Assembly: GCA_948474755.1 (NCBI GenBank)
Contig: CAOLHI010001484.1
Span: forward strand, 558,001-622,000
Length of the DNA: 64,000 nt
Reading direction: 5' to 3'
Source: Ctenosaura bakeri
Taxonomy: Eukaryota; Chordata; Lepidosauria; Squamata; Iguanidae
Below are positions 34,837-47,100 of this stretch, one piece after another. The notes beneath the pieces are model-generated. The model made no database searches. It was not told the origin of the DNA and saw only the letters and a program-made list of their open reading frames with translations. Position numbers and translations under genes: made by a program. Within the stretch, counting starts at the first letter, position 1; each line of letters starts with the position of its first letter.

Positions 34837-35227
34837 AGGGTGGCTGTGGCTCGTCTTCCTCACCCAACACTGCCAGTGGTGGAGGATCATGAAGGACTGT
34901 CCAAAAAGGGGCTTCTCATATAGAAGTCAGTAACTCTGCTAACTGGAAGGGGAGAGGAATGATGAAGGACTGACCAAAAAGGGAGAACAACACCTACTGA
35001 TACATATGACTGCCACAATATTGGAATTGCAGCAGCATGAAAGGATTGCATAAGGATTGCACAAATAGGCAGTTGTGGCCATGCAGCATTATTGAAGCCA
35101 ATCATGGGTATTTCTCATGAATGAAAAAAGACAATGCAATAATTGTGGGAATGCAACTCAACAACAGGAGAGTGACATCATCACATAAGGAGAGATCAAA
35201 AACAGAAGTAAGCCAGTGTGAAAGTGC

Positions 35228-36155
35228 AACAAACCAGTGTGTGATAAATCAATCCAGAAAAGACAGAAGTACTGCTGGTCATTAGGAAAACTAATCTGGG
35301 ATTGGGTTCACAGCCAGTTCTGGATAGGGTTGCTCTCTCTCTAAAAGATCAGTTGTGCTGTTTGAGAGGTGCTTGTGAACCCAGTGCTTGTTCTGGAAAG
35401 CCAGGTTGCTGCAGTGGGCAGGGTCATGTCTGACTAGATTCAGTTGGTACAACAGCTGCACCCTTTCTTAGAGAAGGTAAGTCTCGTGACAGAGGCTCAT
35501 GCCTTAGTTCCCTCTTGATTAGACTAATCTAATGTGCTCTATGTGGGGGCTAATACACACTGCAGCAGTCAGACTGGTGTCAGGCATGCATTTTAGAGAT
35601 CATGTAACACTGGTCCTGCAAGAACTACACTGGCTTCCAATTTGCTTCTGAGTTCAATTCAAGGTGCTGGTGTAGGACCTACAAATCCCTAAACGACTTG
35701 TGACGAAGATATCTGAAAGACCATCTTCCCCCATATGAGCCTGCCTGAAATTTGAGATCTTCAGAGGGAGCCCATTGCATATCCCAGCACCTTGTAAAGT
35801 TAGGTTGTTGGGTAAATTTAACAGGACTTTCTCTGTGGCAGTGCCTTGACTATGGAACTCCCTACCCAAGGAAGTTAGGCTGGCCCCATCTCTTTTAAGC
35901 TCCTGCCAGGCAGTCAAAACCATGCTGTTCTACATTGCCTTCAGTGTTCATGGCTGCTGTTTCGACTGTTTCAAAACTTGATTCTAGGATTGTTTTTAGA
36001 CTGCTTTAAGGAGTTTATAAACAGTATTTTAATTTTAAAAATATTTTTTATCTTTGTATTGTTTTAGTCAGTTTTTATTTTTCCATTGCCTCAGGAGCCC
36101 TTGTGGGCTGGGAGGTGATCCAGAAATACTTTAAATTTAAATTAACAAATAATAT
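35228..36155 (+). mobile_element. L2 LINE 3' portion
   Basis: Decayed frames corresponding to NPEKTEVLLV, HWLPI, FKVLV and LWNSLPKEVRLAPS, followed by an L2-like 3' UTR. Heavily mutated. Confidence 0.78.
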
Positions 36156-36539
36156 CCATACATAAAATTGAGCGTTGTGGGCCAAAACACAATTAACAGA
36201 AACACTAATGCTCTGCTTCACAGGTAAGCAATTATTTGTTGTTAGGGAAAGGACTGGGAAATCTTATCTATGTAACAAATCATATCCACACAATATGTAA
36301 GGTCATTTAAGAATGTATTCATCTAGAAAAAAAGGCCTGTACCCAACTACTAGTTCATACTCAAGCAGGCCGACTGAATCAATTGCTGAGTGATGGGACT
36401 AAATTTATGTAAATGCCACTGAATCGGTAGGTCCACCCCAGGTCTGTTTGGATTTGGCCATGTACAGATAAACATGTCTTCATAGCTGTTTTGCTTTAGG
36501 TTTACGCTCCTGACAGTTAGCATTCTCTCACCATTACAT

Positions 36540-36712
36540 TTATGTAATTACATTACATAATTAATGTGTTTTAGGGGGATGGAAGGGTTGGTGGGTGGGG
36601 AGGATGGGGTACATTTTAATGTTTTAATGTATTTATATATATTTGTAATGCCGCCTCGATCCACTGGGAGAGGCGGGATAAAAATAAATTTTATTATTAT
36701 TATTATTATTTA
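36540..36712 (+). mobile_element. LINE 3' end with (TTA)n tail
   Basis: GGGAGAGGCGGGATAAAAAT followed by an ATT microsatellite at about 36688-36712, typical of L2/CR1-group tails in reptiles. Confidence 0.6.
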
Positions 36713-36884
36713 CTTGCCTAGGACTGACTTTGATGCATTTTTCCTCTATATGTATTTCTTCCTCCTTCAGGAATGGAAGGCCCCTCTTCATGTACTTTAA
36801 AAATTTATCTTTGAAAGTAGAAAACACAAAAATGTAGAGTGAATATAGCAGTATCTGCAACACAAGCTATTAGGTGGAGAAGGA

Positions 36885-37298
36885 AATCATAGAAATTCAG
36901 AGTTGGAAGAGACCACACGGGCCATCCAGTCCAACCCCCTGCCATGCAGAAACACCCTCAAATCAATCCCAACAGATGGCCATCAAGCCTCTGCTTAAAA
37001 TCCTCCAAGGAAGGAGCCTCCACTACACTCCGAGGCAGCAAATTCCACTGCTGGACAGCCCTGACTGTCAGGAAGTTCTTCCTGAGGTTCAGGTGGAATC
37101 TCCTTTCCTGCAGCTTGAGTCCATTGCTCCTTGTCCTGTTCTCTGGAGCAGCAGAAAACAGGCCCTCTCCTTCCTCTACGTGGCATCCCTTCAAATATTT
37201 AAACATGGCTATCATGTCCTTCTCTTCTGCAGACTAAACATACCCAGCTCTCTAAGTCTACCCTCATAGGGCATGGCTTCCAGGCCTCTCACCATATC
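36885..37298 (-). mobile_element. CR1 LINE 3' end
   Basis: Closely similar to the 3' part of the CR1 at 59431: TTGGAAGAGACCACACGGG, CCATCCAGTCCAACCCCC, GTCAGGAAGTTCTTCCTGAG. 5'-truncated. Confidence 0.88.
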
Positions 37299-37314
37299 AG
37301 GAAGGGTGGTATGA

Positions 37315-37472
37315 GTTGAGCGCCTCAGGTGGTGAATTCCTCTTCTCTGAAGGTTTTCAAAGGTTGAACGACCACCTCCCAGGAATGCTTCTGTTGCAGG
37401 TATCTCCTCTGGCAGGGGTTGGATTAGCTGGCCCTTGGGGTCCCTCCCGATTTACAATTCGATGATATTAAA
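37315..37472 (+). mobile_element. CR1 LINE 3' tail, sense
   Basis: Reads CCACCTCCCAGGAATGCTT, GGGGTTGGATTAGCTGGCCC and CAATTCGATGATATT, the very end of a CR1-type element, back to back with the antisense CR1 at 36885. Confidence 0.75.
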
Positions 37473-37492
37473 TGTTACCCCACAGACACTGT

Positions 37493-37672
37493 GGCCATTT
37501 TGCACTAGACAGCTATAGCGCTATTATTCCACTTTCAACATTCCATGGAATCCTGGGGTTTGCAGTTTAGAGAGGGGCCTCAAAGACCCCTCCCTAAACT
37601 GCAAACCCCAGGATTCCATAGGACGTTGAAAGTGGGATAATAGCACTATAACAGTGCAGTGCGGAAATGGCC
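37493..37672. mobile_element. Palindromic MITE upstream of the CCDC112 promoter
   Basis: Same family, starting GGCCATTTTGCACTAGAC and ending GTGCGGAAATGGCC. It ends 395 bp before the CCDC112 ATG. Flanks are TGT and TGG, so a clean 3-bp duplication is not preserved. Confidence 0.88.
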
Positions 37673-38066
37673 TGGGACTGGCAGTTCTTTATCAGAGCAT
37701 CGCCAAATGAGTGTTGGGATAATTCTTTTCGTATCGTAGGACTGACTTTTGCTTCTCCAGCCTGGGAACCTACAGCTGTATTCCGACTACAACGCCCACC
37801 ACCAACATGGCCGTTACATTCATCCCTTTAAACGCACCAATAAACTCCAGAGAAACTGCAGAGGACGCTCACCTCAGCGAGGGTGTATCTCGGAGACCGC
37901 GCCACCGTTTCAGATTTCCCAGAAAAAGGAAGGCCAGAGCCCGACTCTAACCCGCCCCTCCAACGTCCCTCACCCCGAGGCACGCCGGCTTTACGTCGGC
38001 CAATCAGAAAGAGGTGGAGCTCCGTGCGGCGATGGCGTAGGGCAGGCGCTGTGGTCGTCTTCGGAC

Positions 38067-38117
38067 ATGGCCGCCCTAGCAACGGCTATACCAGTCGGGG
38101 TAACCAAGGGCCGCCAG
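38067..38117 (+). CDS. CCDC112: CCDC112 coding exon 1
   Basis: Seventeen codons (MAALATAIPVGVTKGRQ), ending phase 0 before donor GTAAAT. This is the first in-frame ATG. Its context is good, with G at -3 and G at +4, inside a CpG-rich block. The reading frame stays open upstream to about 37749 but has no earlier ATG. Confidence 0.85.
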
Positions 38118-41100
38118 GTAAATTAGCCCACCCGGGCCCACCCAGCCCCGATCGCTCAGCGTCCTTCCCCAAGGGATACAGGGCGCATATATGTCGATTG
38201 TTTTGTTCCCTGTGGCTATTTTGTAATCGATGTGTATATACGTGTGAGCAGGACAAAGCGGGAAAGTCAGGTTGGAAAGGGCTTCGTTGGCATTTTAGAT
38301 CTGAGAGCGAAGCCATCGACTTCTTATGATTTTAGTTTATGTCTGCAGTTGCATCGGCAGCTGTCTCTATTTGCATCAGTAAATGCATTGATAGGCTACG
38401 GGTCCTGGGGCTACTATCGATTTCGTTGGATGCGAGGACGGAGTGGTAGCCTGAAGATCTCGTGCGCTTCAGGAAAACCAGGCCATTTCCGCACTAGCCT
38501 GTTATAGCGCGATGATTCCACTTTCAACCTCCTCTGGAACCTGGGGTTTGCAGTTTCGGGAGGGGCCGGCCGGCCCCTCCCGAAACTGCAAACCCCAGGA
38601 TTCCAGAGGAGGTTGAAAGTGGAATCATACCGCTATAACAGGCTAGTGTGGAAATGGCACCAGTTTTGCACAATGAGGCTTGAAAGATAAGATGCAAGAG
38701 AAGGGATTAAACATTTTATTGGAGCAGTGCTTGCCTTTACTGGGTGTTCGCGGACCCCTTACTGAAAGCAATAAGCGCCCCCTCTCTTTCTAGCCCTTTC
38801 TAGCCAACTCTTAATCTTCTTGTAATCTTTAAAATTTTTAATATTAATGAGGAAGGGAACTGTTGCTAAAATAGGTTAGATTCGTTTTGCATTCAGTTAG
38901 ATTCTTCTGAGCAAGTCAGTTGATAAGAAGGAGCAAGAACAATTACACACAAAAAGCATATTTAAGACAGAAGACAGCTTAAAAAGCAATTGAAGGGGGG
39001 AAACACAGCTGCCCTGATTACAAGCCTCTTTTGCCACAATCCAACTTCACTGGATTATGGTGCACCCACTAGGTAAACCTGCCCTCAAGTGATTGCAAGG
39101 GAGAGATTGGAACAGCCTGGCAAGTGGCGACATATACAGAGCAGAAAGGGAAAAAGAAGCCTTGAACCATGCTAGGGTATGTGGCCTAGCAAATGTTCTG
39201 GTATGTATGCCAGGTATTTGATTCACAGCTTGGCCTAACCCCTTTCAGCCTGAGGATCCCACTGAATGCAGTGGTCTGGGGTATACCTCTCATTACTATT
39301 TAAACAGTTGGTTTTGTTACACGATGTTTGTCTTTGAGCTTCATTGAGCCCAGAGTCCACTGATGTCTGGGAGTGCATTTATATAGTTCAACTAGTGAAC
39401 CAACTCCACCTGTTCCTGGAGATGTCTGATTTGGCTCTGATGATGCATCTTAGTTATATCTCATTTGGACTGCTAACATGCTGTATGCAGAGCTGCCTTT
39501 GGCAAGTGTTTGGAATGTTCAGGTGTTCCAAAGTTCTGCATCTTAACTGTTAAACTGGAAATGATTACAATGGACTTGGGGTTCCCTTCACTGGTTACTT
39601 GTCTGTTCTCATGAATTTGAGACCAAGCTAGTTGAAAGACTGCATTCTATCATATGAGCCTTCTCATGTTTTAAGAACTTTGGAGAAAGTTTTTTTCTGG
39701 GCCCAGCAAACATCAGAGGTACATTAAAATGGGAGATGAGAGGACCATCTCAGTGGCTGCTCCTAGATTCTAGAAATTCCAGATGAAGGAAGCTAAGTTG
39801 GCTCCCTCTGTATTTCTCTTTGCTGTGAGGCAAAGACCTTTTTATTCAGGCAGGCCTTTTGGCCAGTGACTTGAGTCTTCTGGTGAAGACCATTTAACTG
39901 GATGGGTTCTGACTTTGCATTGAGCTTCACCTTTTGACAGAAAGGTGAGATATATATTACCTTAACAAATAAGAGAGTTTTTTTTTTGTTTGCTTGCAGC
40001 AAGGAATATTCTGCATTTGCATTCCTGTTGTGCACAGATATAATGATAAAAGGAATACCATATCCACTGTTTTTCAGAAAAATCTGCATCATCGAAAGCC
40101 TGTCATTGCTCTTGGGATTTTCTGATCCTTTGTTGCCATGCACCTTACTCTGCTGCAGCATCTTGGAAATTAATTATTGTAATAGACTGCCATGTGTAGT
40201 TCTTACTTCAGCCTCTACCAGTATGGTGATCTCTAAATCATGTTGCCCTCTGCATGTTGCAGTGACATAACTTTCACCAGCCTTAGCCAGTGTAGCCAAT
40301 TGTGAGGAGTAGCAATCCAACATCTAGAGGGCTACATGATTTCTACCCCATTCTAGATGATGAATTTGCATATTGGCCATGCTGATTGTGGTTGATGGGA
40401 ATTGTAGTCTAATACATCTGGAGAGCACTGGATTGGGAAAGGCTGGCCTGTTTAAACTGGCCTAGTGTTATTAAAGTGAGCAATATGTGTGTGACTTTGA
40501 GTAGTTTCAGGCTTTCATTGTCTACTTTTAAATAAGAAGTATAACATTTCTCATTGCAACAGTTCATACCCCTGTTTTCTCTACAGAGTGGCAGTGGTTT
40601 CAGTGGTCAAGGTGAGATTCAACATTTTCAGAATCAGAAGATGAAAGCTGACCAAATTAAGAAGGCTGATTTTTTCAGAACAGGAGATAAGTTAAAGAAC
40701 CAGTAAGTTTACATTTATTTAATTTATTTGTTTAACATATTTATTTTCTGTCCTTCAGCCAGAAAAGTTTCTAAGGTGGCTTACAGATCATTAATTTGAC
40801 AGGTCCCTGCCCTTAGGTTTGCCATCTAAATGAGACATGACACTTAAGGAAAAGGGAATGACAGTGGGGGAGTCTTCCAGATGGTGGCTGCTCTTTTCTG
40901 GCCCCAGAGCAGTGGCAGTTGGAACATGGGGATGGGGAGGGTCTCATCAGCTGCAGGGTCAAGGCAACATGACCTATGCCGGGAACTAGACAGGGGGAGT
41001 GTATCCCTGTTGGTTCTGCTGCACTTCTCAGCAGTTTTCGATACCATCGACCATGGTATCCTTCTGGGTTGCCTTGCGGGGATGGGACTTGAGACCACTG

Positions 41101-44100
41101 TTTTACAGTGCCTGTGTTCCCTCCTGGAGGGCTGAACCCAGAAGGTGGTGCTGGGGGACTCCTGTTTGACCTCCTGCCCCTTGGCCTGTGGGGTCCCTCA
41201 GGCTTCAGTCTTGTCAATGCTATTTAACATCTACATGAAACTTCTGGGAGAGGTTTTTTTGGAGTTTTGGGGTTCGGTGTCATCAGTACATGGATGACAC
41301 TCAGTTTTATTACTCCTTCCCATCACAAGGAAGCTGTTTTGGTCCTAAACCAGTGCCTGATATCAGTAATGGACTGGATGAGGGCAAACAAATTGAAACT
41401 TAATGCAGACAAGACAGAGGTGCTCCAGGTCAGTAGAAAGGCAGATCAGGGAATAGTAATTCAGCCTGTGTTAGATGGGGTTGCACTCCTTCTGAAGACT
41501 AAGGTTCACAGCTTGGGAGTGCTCCTGGATTCAACTCTGAGCCTGGAAGCCCAGGTCTCAGCAGTAGCCAGGAGTGCATTTGCACAGTAAAGGCTCGTGC
41601 GTCAGGTGCGCCCATTCCTTAAGATGTCAGACCTGGCCACGGTAACACATGCCCTAGTTACATCCCAGTTGGATTATTGTAACGCGTTCTACGTGGGCCT
41701 GCCTTTGAAGAGGCTTGGAAGCTTCAGCTGGTCCAAAGAGCTGCAGCCAGGTTGTTAACTGGAGCTGGTTACAGGGATCACACAACATCCCTGCTGCAAC
41801 AGCTCCATTGGCTGCCGATCTGTTTCCGGGCACAATTCAAAGTGCTGGTGATGACCTTTAAAGCCCTACATGACTCAGGTCCAGGTTATGTGAAGGACCG
41901 TATCCTCTCCTAAGAATCAGCCCAGGTGTTGGGATCTGCTGGAGAAGCTCTTCTCTCTATCCCATCACCTTCACAGGTGCATTTGGTGGGAACACGGGAG
42001 AGGGCCTCCTCAGTGGCTGCTCCCAGGCTCTGGAACTCCCTGCCCAAAGAGGTCAGACTGGCACCCTCCCTGCCTACCTTCAGGAGACAGCTAAAGACTT
42101 CCCTATTCTAGCAGGCATTTAATTTGTAATTTGTATATAGAATGGTGCTGGTTATTCTACTTGCTATTTGTATGCTGCTCTTAATATATATTTTAATATT
42201 GTTTTAAATGTTATTGTTGTTTAATGTGTTTTAACTTTTGTATACCAAGTTTTAACTATACTTCTTTTAAGTTTGTAAGCTGCTTTGAGTCCTTTTCTCA
42301 GGGACAAAAGTGGGATAGAAATAAAGACAATTAATAACAACAACAACAGCAACAAGAACATGGAGCTATGCCTGGCTGCTCTTCTGTCCCTTAGAAGCCA
42401 GAGCAGTGCCTGTTGCAACATAGAGGAAGGGGTTTCTCACCAGCTGCTGGGTCAAGGCACAGTGCGGCTATGTTGTCTGCTCTTTTCTGCCCTCAGAGAC
42501 CAGAGTAGTTGTAAAATGAAGTTTTAGAGTGAAACGGTGAAGAAAACCTGTTGAGGTAACAACAATAAAAAATTAACTCAAGGTTGGTGTTGTAAGAAGG
42601 AATAAAGTTTTGAATACATGAAGATGAATGTTCTTCTTAAATGCTAATAGCTTGTTCAGCTTTACAGAAATTATTGTGAATTATTTAGGTGACACTCCAA
42701 TAGTATTTATGTATGGTTTAGAAAATGTTTGACCAAATCTGATTCATGCTTACCCAGAAATAAATCACACTGAATGCTGTAAGGGTCACACACTAGTAAA
42801 TGAGCATAAGATTGTAGTGAACTATTAGCAAAGGTTGGTCAAAGGAAAGAAGGTTTGTGAAATATTGTTATCCTCATTCAATAGCAAAATATCCATTCAT
42901 AAAGTTTATTTTGAAAAGTATAAAATTGCTGCTGACAGCTAGCGATTTGAGTGTTGGACTACAACCCTGGAGAGCAGGGTTTGGTTCCCTGCTTGGCCGT
43001 GGAAACACTGGGTTACCTTGAGCAAGTCACACAGTCTCAGTCTCAGAAAACCCATGATTGTTTCACCTTAGGGTTGCCATAAGTTGGAAATGACTTGAAG
43101 GCACACAACAACAGCAACAACATTACTGAGAAATGTTATGCTTCAGTAGCCACTACGAGTTCTTAATAATAATTATTCTGCAAAATGTTGTCTTTTTTCC
43201 TACATAATGCCATATTTATTCATAAATGGTATTGCCAAAGATTTCTTGCTGGAGCTGCTCTGGAAAACACTGACTATGTTGTCACCATATATCTTGTCCT
43301 CCAAGGCAATTAGTCTCTGGGGCATTTTAGTTGGGAAAAGAATATATGGATTTAACCCTCTCTCCTAGATATCTTCCCTCCTGCTACTTTTTAATTTAAA
43401 AAGTATTTTAATTTCTGGCAAATATGAATGTATCTACTTTGCCTATGTGGCTGGTATTTATTAGTTTTATATTATTCTGAAAAGGATGTGGTTTGAGATT
43501 ATTAATGTTTAATGTATTACTAGAATAACTGCTGTATTTGCTAGATTAATTAAAAGCATTTACTATATTTGTTTTGTTTGAGGGAGTGCTTTTTAATGGA
43601 AGATAATAGTGATTTCTGTTTTTGTTATAAAGAGACCTATCTAGGCAGAATTTCCAAATTTCAAATTACATGGTATTAATATTTATCATGTAATTTGTCA
43701 AATGTGTGTTTCTCCCTCAGGTTGATGAACATTGAAAAAGATAAAAATATCCTTCTATTCAATAAGAAGAGTGACTTTAGAATGGAATATTGCGCACTGG
43801 AAGAACTGGAACACAAACTGACTAAAAACCGGAAAGAAGAAAGTAAAGTATTGTTTTGTTTTTCATTTCTCTACTGCTTTGTTAATAACAGAGGTTTTCT
43901 GCCACTTTTATATTCTTGGAATAGCAACATATTATATAAAATTGTTTTACAAAATAGTTTAAGAGACCCCTTCTTAAAAAAGAGTATTTAAATTTTAAAA
44001 TGCAGGACAGCATTTTCTTGTCAGCTGTTCCTCTCATGTATGGTTGCTTATTGGCTTCCCTTTCACATTAGAAGGATTCCAGCCTTGACAGAAAACTTAT

Positions 44101-47100
44101 CTAAAGTGGCATCTCCATAAGGTGTGAGAAGCTTGTGGTGGCCCCAGCTTATCCCACCACTGCCACCAAACATGAGGACCTATTTCTGTCTCATCATTGT
44201 GGTACCACATGTGAGGATCTTCTGGATGTCCACAAAGTTCCTGTGCAAGGCTTTATTTGTATAATCCCACTTCTGGACATCACATCCTTGAGCCACTGCT
44301 GCTACCACAGACACCATGTGTCTGAACTCATCTACACCAACTGTAGGGTTCCCAGAAGCACAAATGTGTAATACAGAAATTAATTTATTAAACGGAAGTT
44401 CAGTGTAGAGATTACTTATTTAATGCATCTCAATCCTGACTGACTCTAAGTAACTATCATTCCACCTCTGACACTCATACCTCTCACTGTCTCTGTTATG
44501 CATGCCATCCTTTTAAAATTCCTTCAGGCACTCAGCCAATCAGCAGTCACTCTCAACATTCCATACCATATCACCCCCCTCCCAACAGTTCTTCACTTTC
44601 TTACATATACTATATCTCACATATGCAGCCATATTTTACCTTAATTTGTCTAATAAACACAACCATCTTTTTTCTAATAAATACAACAGCCTTTTCTATG
44701 AACGTCCATATCATCACAGGGCTGCTTGTGGGAATCATTTTTGTGCTTCCGTTGCCTACTGTGAGTTAGGAGAGGTACAAGGTTCAATTTCCCTCACAGT
44801 TTAAACACAACTTCTGTACAATTACAATCAATACAAATTATTAAAAATGTACCAAACAGAGTTTATACTGAGTGAGTACTATATGAGATGGATGTCTTAG
44901 TAAAACTGCATAGGGCTGAACTTTAATACAGTATTTCTATTGTAGAAGTTGCACTGGTCTAAGTACTTTATTTTTTATTCAGCTGTCCTTGATCTTTCAA
45001 ATATGCACATGGCTTGCTTACGTGAATCATTTTCTATTTTCACTTGACCTAGAGTGGTATCTTCCTCCTACACATTGCTCTCATTTGTGTAGTCTCAAGG
45101 GATTGCTGGATTGGAATGGTTCTGTGGAACTAAGACCCTTTCAGCACGATGGGGTGCAATGACATTCTTTCGCTGCAGCCCCGGGAGGGAGGGAAAACGC
45201 ACCAGAAATGCTCCCCTCTGCACCTCACCTGGTTGCTGTGGAGGGGAGTGCTCTGGCCCCCCACTTCTTTTATTCTGCAGCACAGCTAGGCATTTGCCAT
45301 TGCTGCGCTGGGGAAGGAGGCATCGCCAGCGCACTTCCACCCTTCTGCATGGCCAGAAAAGGCGGCAGCGTGATAAGTGTAAAATGGATGTTTTCTGTTT
45401 TATAAATATTGCGCTTGTGCAATGACAAGATGGCAGTAGGACCAGGACGACATCGTGCAGAAGCATGACCCATGGAGCAATGCCATCATGTTCGACTGCA
45501 GGGCAGCCACACAGTGCAGAAAGGGCCTAAGTTAAGCTTATTTACGTGAAATGACTACATAGTGAACCAGAAGGCAAAACAGACTACTCTCTTTAGGAAG
45601 GGGAGGCAACTATTGAAAATAATGGATATTTTTGAACAAATGTGACAAAAATATAATGGAATATTATGGCCGTTATGAAGCTGCTTTTCAAAGTCAATAT
45701 TAAAAGGAGATTTTAATGATGCTGTGTTAGCAGTAGTGGCAGAATGATGCTTTAGGCATGGTACATTTTAACAGCGTATTCATGTTTGATTCCAAGTTCA
45801 ACTTCTAATTAGTTTGTAATGTCCTTTGTGGTAGACATAGACTTTTCATGAATAAAGGGAAAGGCAAGGATTATGACTTTGAAAATAGTATCACAGAAGA
45901 AGGCATCTTCCACACTGGATGTGTCTCTTAACAATGCAGTGAGCCCTTTGTATATGCAGGGGTTCTGTTGCAGGAATAACAGAATTCATGTATACTCATG
46001 TCCCATTATATTCAATGGCAGTGATGTGCACACTCAAGCATCAGCACATCTGCATGTATGTCATTGCTATTTTAAGTATAGGGATGTGATGCTTTGCACA
46101 AACACAAATTCATGCACGTGTGGAGGTCACAGGAGAGGAGGGAGTACTATGTAATCTTACGCATTGTAGGATGTAAACCCCACAGTGTTCAGTAAGGGTA
46201 GGCCTTTCTGCACTTTTATCTGGAGCAAACCCTACTAAGCACAGAGACATGTATGTAAGTATATAAACATGCATAGAATCAGGTTGGATGTGTTACGATG
46301 AAGAATGAAGTTTGTTGCCATTGATGGAGCAATCTGGAAGAGAAAATGAAGTGAATATTCAAAGCACGTGGGCCAGAAATATGAGGCATGTAACATATAT
46401 ATGGAAAGCTATAAAAATGAATCTGTATAAAAAAGGTAATGAAGGTTTTTTTAAAATGAAAAAGTGATAGGATTTTTTTTTTTACATAGGAGCAAAAATC
46501 CAGCAAAAATTAGCCAGAATCCATAACAATGTAAAGGGGCTTCAGCGACAGTTAAAAGATGTGAAACCAACCCCAGAATGTAAGTCTTTTCCTGATGTTT
46601 CTCCTAAGCATACAATATCTTTGAGTAACTGCGCTCTAAATTAACTCTCTACTTTTGTTTAGCCTTAGTAAATTTCCCCATCTTATAAACTTGAAAGGAT
46701 TTTAATTACAGTTGGTCCTCCACATTCGCTAGGCTTAGGGCTGCAGGACCCTCATAATGGAAAAATCACAGATTTCAAAATATGTCTGTGGGAAAGGGCA
46801 TGGTGGGGAGAATGGGTGCCCAGGGTCCATACTTGGATAGAGAAAGGAGGGGGATAGGCATGGGGCCTTATACTTCCTCTCTACTGTCTCCTTCCTTGCA
46901 TGTTGAGGTAGGGCATTGGGAGAGGGTTTGTCGTGCTAAGAAATTGGACTGTGAGGACTTGAGGGTGAGGGTAGGGGCTGGAGAAATTTGCAGATAATCA
47001 GATCTGTGAAAGTCAGACCTGGAAATGTGGAGGTGGGAGAGCAATCAGAACTGATCAGAGTTGCAAACTTTGAAGTCTGCAGTCCTGTGTGTATTTGTCT

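Larger units (their letters stand above)
32250..35225. other. Intergenic, mostly unique
   Basis: Holds short dispersed repeats (32690-32800, 33335-33475), one decayed MITE and the CTG tract. No exon found. Confidence 0.45.
37740..38200 (+). promoter_or_regulatory. CCDC112: CCDC112 CpG-rich promoter region
   Basis: A sharp rise in G+C and CpG over AT-rich surroundings, covering the presumed transcription start and exon 1. It contains a CCAAT box (38000-38004, in GGCCAATCAGA) 63 bp before the ATG and a CRE-like TTACGTCGG at 37991. There is no TATA box. A palindromic MITE ends at 37672, just upstream. Confidence 0.7.

Noticed and set aside
34576..34933. Frames with a Leu-rich run at the CTG tract
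   Set aside because: The poly-Leu comes from a microsatellite and mimics a signal peptide; no exon context.
37749..38126. 125-codon + strand frame across the CCDC112 promoter
   Set aside because: It is the open extension of exon 1 upstream of the first ATG and into intron 1; only 38067-38117 is supported.
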